Assembly: GCA_027035445.1 (NCBI GenBank)
Contig: JALVUT010000058.1
Location: 1-17,801, forward strand
From: Thermococcus sp.
GTDB taxonomy: Archaea; Methanobacteriota_B; Thermococci; Thermococcales; Thermococcaceae
DNA: 17,801 nt
Direction of reading: 5' to 3'
The notes under the pieces are model-generated. The model saw nothing but the letters and a program-made list of their open reading frames with translations. It searched no databases and had not been told where the DNA came from. Shown in pieces: positions 13,089-17,801 of the stretch. The position numbers were made by a program, and so were the translations under genes. Position 1 is the first letter of the stretch. Each line of letters begins with the position of its first letter.

Positions 13089-16000
13089 ATGAGAAAGGTG
13101 TTAGGTCTTCTATTGGTGGGGATGTTTTTGGTTAGTATGGGAGCGGTGCCTGTGTTTCGGGGGATGTATACAAAAGCGAAACCGAGTAGTCAACTTGAAG
13201 CGTATCCAATAGCGTATCCAATAGTAGATAACAGTAGTCTCCCCAATTCTTCCCGGGTGAGGATATGTTATTTGACGTACACAAAAGCAAAAATTATAAG
13301 GAGATGTTTTTCTACGTATATATCGAAAGTATTTAGAAGTATAGGTATAGATAACAGTAGTCTTCCCATTTCTTCTATGGTAGGGGTATATTTTAGTTTT
13401 GCTCCACGTTTTACTCCACCAGGGTTTATTCTATCGTCGGGGGAGGCTATAAAACTAAATAGATCCAACATTAAGATATACGAAAACGGATCATCAAGAG
13501 AATTTCAATTTTTGCATTATACGGTTCCTCCTGTTGATATTGTTTTTGTACTTGACAAGAAAAGTATGCAGGACGTACTAAACCCGTGGGTTGAGTGTGT
13601 GACGCGTATAATAACCATGAAAAAAGAAGTTGAAGAGTTTGTTAACTCAATATCATCCTTGGGCATTGATGCTAGGTATGCATTAATCACCTTTAATGAG
13701 GATCATGCAACTAAGCGTCTTGGTTTTACTAGGAATGTAACAGAATTAAAAGAAGCGATATCTAACTTGCCTGCACCGTCTAAGATATATTCAGAAGGTA
13801 GTGAGGACCCTAAACCTAAAGATGCTTTGGATGCTATTGAACTGGCATTATCCTCTTTGAGTTTCCGGCCATATAGCAGGAAGGTTCTCATAGTAATTAC
13901 TGATGCTCCCACACATTACAGAGGGGACGGGACGGGTATAAGTAACTACACTATCCCAGAGGTTGCCCAGGATATAAAAAACAAGGACATTACACTCTAT
14001 GTTGTTTCTCCTTTGTTTGGTAGACTCGATGAAAACAGTAATCTAATACGCCTGGCTATTCTTACATATGGTGTGCGGAACTGGGTTCCTTTTTCTATGA
14101 GTTTTAGAAAGTGGCTCTTTAGACGATTGAGAGAGGACATTATAAAAAACCCCACCTATGAACTTTGGTATAAGACAAAGCCTACCCCTCCCGGTAAGAG
14201 GAGGGTCAGGTTAGTTATCTATGTGAATCATACTTTAAAGCCTAGAGTCACAGAGGCTACAGGAATAAAAGCTGTAGCTGTAGAAATAAGTACTACAGAA
14301 AGTTACGTTGTAGGAAAGCTAAAGGAAGAGAAGTACAAACTGAGACCTACCAAGCAGGAAGTTTATAATATAGTGACGAGGATCGACAAATGGTTTAAGA
14401 ATTCTGAAAGAGCCCTTTCAACACTGGACTTGAGTTGTGTTAATTTAAAAGAGGCTGCAGGCTTTAAGTCTGGGAGTTCAATGTTGTTTATACCTCCCGA
14501 TCCGCGCACTGAGAGCTGTCTTTTTGACAGATTCAAAGAAGCTAACGATAATCTTCCGGCATTGAGTGTTTCTAAGAGGGATATGAACGTTTTGAAAAAC
14601 TACATTCTTTCCAAAACGGGTCCATTTTCAGTGAGATCCTTTAAGTTTGAGCCAGTTTCAGTGGGATTTCAGCAGGGATATAGGGTTTCAGATGAGCGTG
14701 GTGATTCATTCTATATTGGATTGAATGTTACAAGTATAATAAAAACAGTAAAAGTTATTCCGCAAAATATCCCTATCCCCTATCATGATAATAAAACTGT
14801 AACTCTTAATATGGCCGAAATAGCACTCTGGAAACCAGTCAGTATTGCAGAAGGCTATGTTATACCAAAAATCATCTTTACTCAGGACACTTTAAGCACA
14901 CCTTTTGCTGGTGAACCAATAGTGCGAGATGTTTTAACTAAAAGAGCTAATCTAGTGTTATCCCAGAGGTTTGGAGGGAAACTTTTCACTCTCAAACCAC
15001 TGGGAGGACTCAATGATGTTTCTGCTTATATCTCCCTAGAGGGTGATGGTTCAATTAAGGCCAAAGTTTTTGGAACCGGTTATGAAGCAAGTGCTGGTAT
15101 AGATTTTCTAGCCAATGTATTTCCAAAGCTTAGTTTCGGATTAATCTCTAAGTATAATGTTGAAATGAGCATAGGTACTCCAGTAACAGGATACTTTAAA
15201 ACTGAAGTGGAAAAAAGTGTGGGCGTTCAATGGAAACCATCAGCCTATGCTAAGAACCCCGCAAATAACTTCCCATTTCCACCGCCCAATCTTGGAACTG
15301 CAAAGATATTTGCAAGTTGGATTTTAGTCTCTGGGAAGAATCTAGGTATCCCTAAAGACTGGGTAACTGCGGGGTTGACCTCCGTATATGCCCTGCTATC
15401 TAAGGACGAGAGACAGAGTACTTATTTGTTTAAGAAGGTGACAATAAATCATGGGTATAACCACGGATTCGAGTCGCCTGTTTCGGGAGGAATAGGTCTT
15501 TCTTATTCCCGGACTATAAGCTCTAGGAATAACTTTTATCCGAGGGGAACTAACAAATACAAGTATGTATACACTGATTCATCAAGTTTAAACTTGGCAG
15601 CGCATGTCAACATGGAGGTTGGAATTCCTGGCTTATCTGTGGATATACCTAACGTTCTAGAGCTAGGTTTATTTGCTGACCTTAAAGGATCCCTTGGTAT
15701 TAGCATACCTTATAGAGGGTATAAGATCATAGATCCTGTGATTAAAAATACCCACTTAACATTTACTAGCAAATTCATAAACAGCTCAGCTGAGGATGTT
15801 AATAGAAATGGCCTGTTTGACCTCCTTACTCTCTCATTTGACATCACAACGAACACCTCAGGTAGATATCACATAATTTCAGTGCTTCTTGTGGATGGTT
15901 TCCCTGCAACAGCACATGGATCTGATGTTACTCTGTTGAAAGGCACTAACACTGTGACTCTAAATATCCCGGGTCAGTACATTTACTACACTAACCACAC

Positions 16001-17420
16001 AGGTCCATTCGGTGTAGGTTTGATCATCCAAAACAAAAATGGGAGCCTTGTTTACTACAACTTCACCCTTGGAAAAACGAAGAGCTATGATTACAGAAAG
16101 TTTGAACATGTTACTCCAAAATTTAGCTTAAAGTACGCTCCAATCGACTTAGACAATGATGGAAAATATGACAGGATTCAAGTTAACATCACTGAAATCA
16201 ACAATCTAACAGGGTTAACACTCTCCCCCATCCTCACTGCTCCTGGGTGGATAGTTTATCTTAACTCCACTAACCTCACGAACACAAACAGGTACACACT
16301 TTACATCGATGGGATGCACGTTAGGAAGCTCATGGGTAATTTCTCACTGGTTCTCTACGTCACTAATATGACAAGCGGTGTGTATCTTGGATCGTACAAG
16401 TGGAACTTTAATCTTAACTCATCTTCATTTGAATCTACATACCCAACAATAAAATCCGCTGTCCCCGTGACATTTGATTGTAACCCTGCAGTGACCTTTG
16501 CAGTAAGAGTTCCAAAGGAGGCAAATCTTTCAATAACAACCCAATATGAAGTTGGGGGGACAACATACGAGGTTTCTGGATATTTTAAGAATGTAGGTCC
16601 AGGTATTCACAACCTTACACTACTTCTTGATACTTCGGGATTTATCATGCATAACACCAGAAATGCCACGATACTCTCTGCAACGTTGGTATCCAATGGA
16701 TTGACGACGGACTCAATTGTAATAAATAAAGAAGCTTCGTTTTTCATCTTACCTAGAGCAAAAATATGGGACATCACCCCGATGGTCAATGCCACAGCTA
16801 AAATTTTAAATACAACTCTCGACGTAGCAAGTTATGAAAGCAGTAATACAACAATAGTGGTAATATTTTCATCAGGAAATATTACGTTAACGAAATTTAT
16901 ATATCCAGAAATGAGTAGAGATGTTATATTGAAGATTCCAGTGATCTTCGATTTATCTGATGCTATCTCAAACCTTAGCAAGCGGGGGACACTGACTGTC
17001 TTGGTGTACAATGAAAGGGGTGAGCTTTTAGCTATAAGCCAGGCGCCAGTAGATCTTTCAACATTACTCCCAGTTTCTGCGTCATTAACTCAAAAGGGTA
17101 CATACATCACTAATATAATAACACTCTCCTATGTCTGGACAACTTGGTTCTTTAACTATCACGATGAGTTTGATGACCTCTACAAAAATGCTACTTCACT
17201 AACTGTGGATAACGAAACTCTCCAAGAAGCCTTAGAACTCCATAATAATGCTACAGGATTAATAAAAGATGCTTGGAGAACCGATGATTTGAACAATATC
17301 AGGCAGAAACTCTGGAAGTATACATCATTGCCAGTTCCAAAATTCTGGGAGATTAGAAAAGCATACCTCCTCGAAAAACAAGCGATTCAGATACTGAAAA
17401 ATGCAATGAAAGCGTCTTAG
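13089..17420 (+). CDS. Giant secreted protein with vWA-like domain and calcium-loop modules
   Basis: 1443 residues. It starts with a signal peptide (basic MRK, hydrophobic 4-19, Ala near 19). Two imperfect N-terminal repeats follow: YTKAK at 27 and 64, DNSSLPxSS at 47 and 88. A von Willebrand A-like domain spans about 150-330: D156 begins DKKSM where DxSxS is expected, and D272 is in VITDAPTH. The metal site is therefore degenerate. A long beta-rich middle contains glycine-rich segments. Two modules of about 117 residues each start with a calcium-loop motif (D903 DVNRNGLFD, D1020 DLDNDGKYD). A helical end closes the protein, with no membrane anchor or sorting tail seen. Asn-x-Ser/Thr sequons are abundant, fitting a glycosylated envelope or extracellular protein. 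ATG 13089 follows GGGAGATG. Base use is AT-rich like the island. Its stop overlaps the convergent methyltransferase stop by 4 nt. An adhesion or surface-interaction role is inferred. Confidence 0.8.
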   Translation: MRKVLGLLLVGMFLVSMGAVPVFRGMYTKAKPSSQLEAYPIAYPIVDNSSLPNSSRVRICYLTYTKAKIIRRCFSTYISKVFRSIGIDNSSLPISSMVGVYFSFAPRFTPPGFILSSGEAIKLNRSNIKIYENGSSREFQFLHYTVPPVDIVFVLDKKSMQDVLNPWVECVTRIITMKKEVEEFVNSISSLGIDARYALITFNEDHATKRLGFTRNVTELKEAISNLPAPSKIYSEGSEDPKPKDALDAIELALSSLSFRPYSRKVLIVITDAPTHYRGDGTGISNYTIPEVAQDIKNKDITLYVVSPLFGRLDENSNLIRLAILTYGVRNWVPFSMSFRKWLFRRLREDIIKNPTYELWYKTKPTPPGKRRVRLVIYVNHTLKPRVTEATGIKAVAVEISTTESYVVGKLKEEKYKLRPTKQEVYNIVTRIDKWFKNSERALSTLDLSCVNLKEAAGFKSGSSMLFIPPDPRTESCLFDRFKEANDNLPALSVSKRDMNVLKNYILSKTGPFSVRSFKFEPVSVGFQQGYRVSDERGDSFYIGLNVTSIIKTVKVIPQNIPIPYHDNKTVTLNMAEIALWKPVSIAEGYVIPKIIFTQDTLSTPFAGEPIVRDVLTKRANLVLSQRFGGKLFTLKPLGGLNDVSAYISLEGDGSIKAKVFGTGYEASAGIDFLANVFPKLSFGLISKYNVEMSIGTPVTGYFKTEVEKSVGVQWKPSAYAKNPANNFPFPPPNLGTAKIFASWILVSGKNLGIPKDWVTAGLTSVYALLSKDERQSTYLFKKVTINHGYNHGFESPVSGGIGLSYSRTISSRNNFYPRGTNKYKYVYTDSSSLNLAAHVNMEVGIPGLSVDIPNVLELGLFADLKGSLGISIPYRGYKIIDPVIKNTHLTFTSKFINSSAEDVNRNGLFDLLTLSFDITTNTSGRYHIISVLLVDGFPATAHGSDVTLLKGTNTVTLNIPGQYIYYTNHTGPFGVGLIIQNKNGSLVYYNFTLGKTKSYDYRKFEHVTPKFSLKYAPIDLDNDGKYDRIQVNITEINNLTGLTLSPILTAPGWIVYLNSTNLTNTNRYTLYIDGMHVRKLMGNFSLVLYVTNMTSGVYLGSYKWNFNLNSSSFESTYPTIKSAVPVTFDCNPAVTFAVRVPKEANLSITTQYEVGGTTYEVSGYFKNVGPGIHNLTLLLDTSGFIMHNTRNATILSATLVSNGLTTDSIVINKEASFFILPRAKIWDITPMVNATAKILNTTLDVASYESSNTTIVVIFSSGNITLTKFIYPEMSRDVILKIPVIFDLSDAISNLSKRGTLTVLVYNERGELLAISQAPVDLSTLLPVSASLTQKGTYITNIITLSYVWTTWFFNYHDEFDDLYKNATSLTVDNETLQEALELHNNATGLIKDAWRTDDLNNIRQKLWKYTSLPVPKFWEIRKAYLLEKQAIQILKNAMKAS

Positions 17421-17801
17421 TGAGGTTTCTGATCTTTTTTATCAATGTCTTTGTATAATTTTGAATTTTTCCTCATCTTCGCGATGAAGAAGCTGTTGCA
17501 GTCGTGTCTGTGGGTCCACGCCCTGAAAACCCTGTCTCCAATCTCAAGAAAACCGCTATCGCCCCAGCTGAAGGGATAATCGATAAGCTCAAAGCCGATC
17601 CTTAGGGCGAAGAGTACGTTTTCCTCGTTCTCATCAGTTCTCATCGAGCAGGTCGAGTAGGTCATCTCGCCGCCGTCGTGGAGGTTCTCATAGGCGTTGC
17701 GGAGCATGTTTCTCTGGATGCTTATGATGTGCCCGATCTTCTTCCCATCCAGCCTCCATTTAACCTCAGGGAATTGCCGGTAGGTTCCCGAGCTTGAGCA
17801 C
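17417..17801 (-). CDS. RNA m5C methyltransferase (NOL1/NOP2/Sun family), 3' part only
   Basis: The last 127 codons of a gene that runs off the right edge; reading begins at 17800 with CSSSGTYRQFPEVKW. This is motif IV ((P)CSSSGT) with the cysteine used to release product. Motif VI follows as GGEMTYSTCSM with the catalytic-type cysteine, then the usual acidic RTDENEENV. The ending RVFRAWTHRHDCNSFFIAKM is the family's C-terminal strand. The enzyme would transfer methyl from S-adenosylmethionine to cytosine C5 in tRNA or rRNA. The last about 16 residues (NSKLYKDIDKKDQKPH) are AT-rich and unlike the preceding part, perhaps altered where the island begins. An internal ATG at 17707 is not the true start because the frame is open and conserved upstream. 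Confidence 0.9.
   Translation of the reverse strand, partial: CSSSGTYRQFPEVKWRLDGKKIGHIISIQRNMLRNAYENLHDGGEMTYSTCSMRTDENEENVLFALRIGFELIDYPFSWGDSGFLEIGDRVFRAWTHRHDCNSFFIAKMRKNSKLYKDIDKKDQKPH

Noticed and set aside
1..17801. CRISPR array, insertion sequence, integrase or replication origin
   Set aside because: No regularly spaced repeats, no terminal inverted repeats with a transposase frame, and no Orc/Cdc6 or ORB-like clusters were seen.

Overview
The window looks like chromosome of a hyperthermophilic euryarchaeon of the Thermococcales, most likely Thermococcus. The evidence is the GC-rich 5S rRNA followed by tRNA-Asp, CCA-encoding GC-rich tRNAs, archaeal TATA boxes, GGTG/GGAGG ribosome binding sites, and archaeal families (DUF373, AMMECR1, MTH1187-like, radical SAM/B12-like, DtxR-type repressor). 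This assignment comes from reading sequence only.

Layout. Positions 1-504 hold the 3' part of 5S rRNA, tRNA-Asp(GTC) and tRNA-Lys(TTT). The spacers around tRNA-Lys contain four strong hairpins. A DtxR-family metal-dependent repressor follows (770-1204, +). Facing it is a minus-strand block: an AzgA-type purine permease with its own promoter, downstream of a two-gene ABC importer (fused double permease plus ATPase, 5308-2688). A B12-binding-like radical SAM protein (5569-7176, +) converges on an endonuclease IV-like protein (8028-7180, -). Upstream of that is a minus-strand operon of MTH1187-like protein, DUF373 membrane protein and a coiled-coil protein. AMMECR1 plus a 58-residue membrane protein are transcribed divergently from the same AT-rich promoter block.

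From about 11450 to 17420 the base composition becomes visibly AT-rich and the genes change character. This accessory island carries a six-helix membrane protein, a frame-disrupted gene whose last 59 codons encode a cysteine-rich hydrophobic peptide resembling halocin C8-type bacteriocins, and a 1443-residue secreted protein with a von Willebrand A-like domain and two calcium-loop modules. At 17417 the GC-rich chromosome resumes with the 3' end of an RNA m5C methyltransferase gene that runs off the window.

Main points of interest. (1) The island's halocin-like precursor, with its frame break at an A7 run and an adjacent membrane protein, may be an antagonism/immunity locus. (2) A TTAGG-type inverted repeat sits between the TATA box and the predicted transcription start of both the DtxR-like gene and the endonuclease IV-like gene. 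This suggests autoregulation plus metal control of a DNA-repair-like enzyme.
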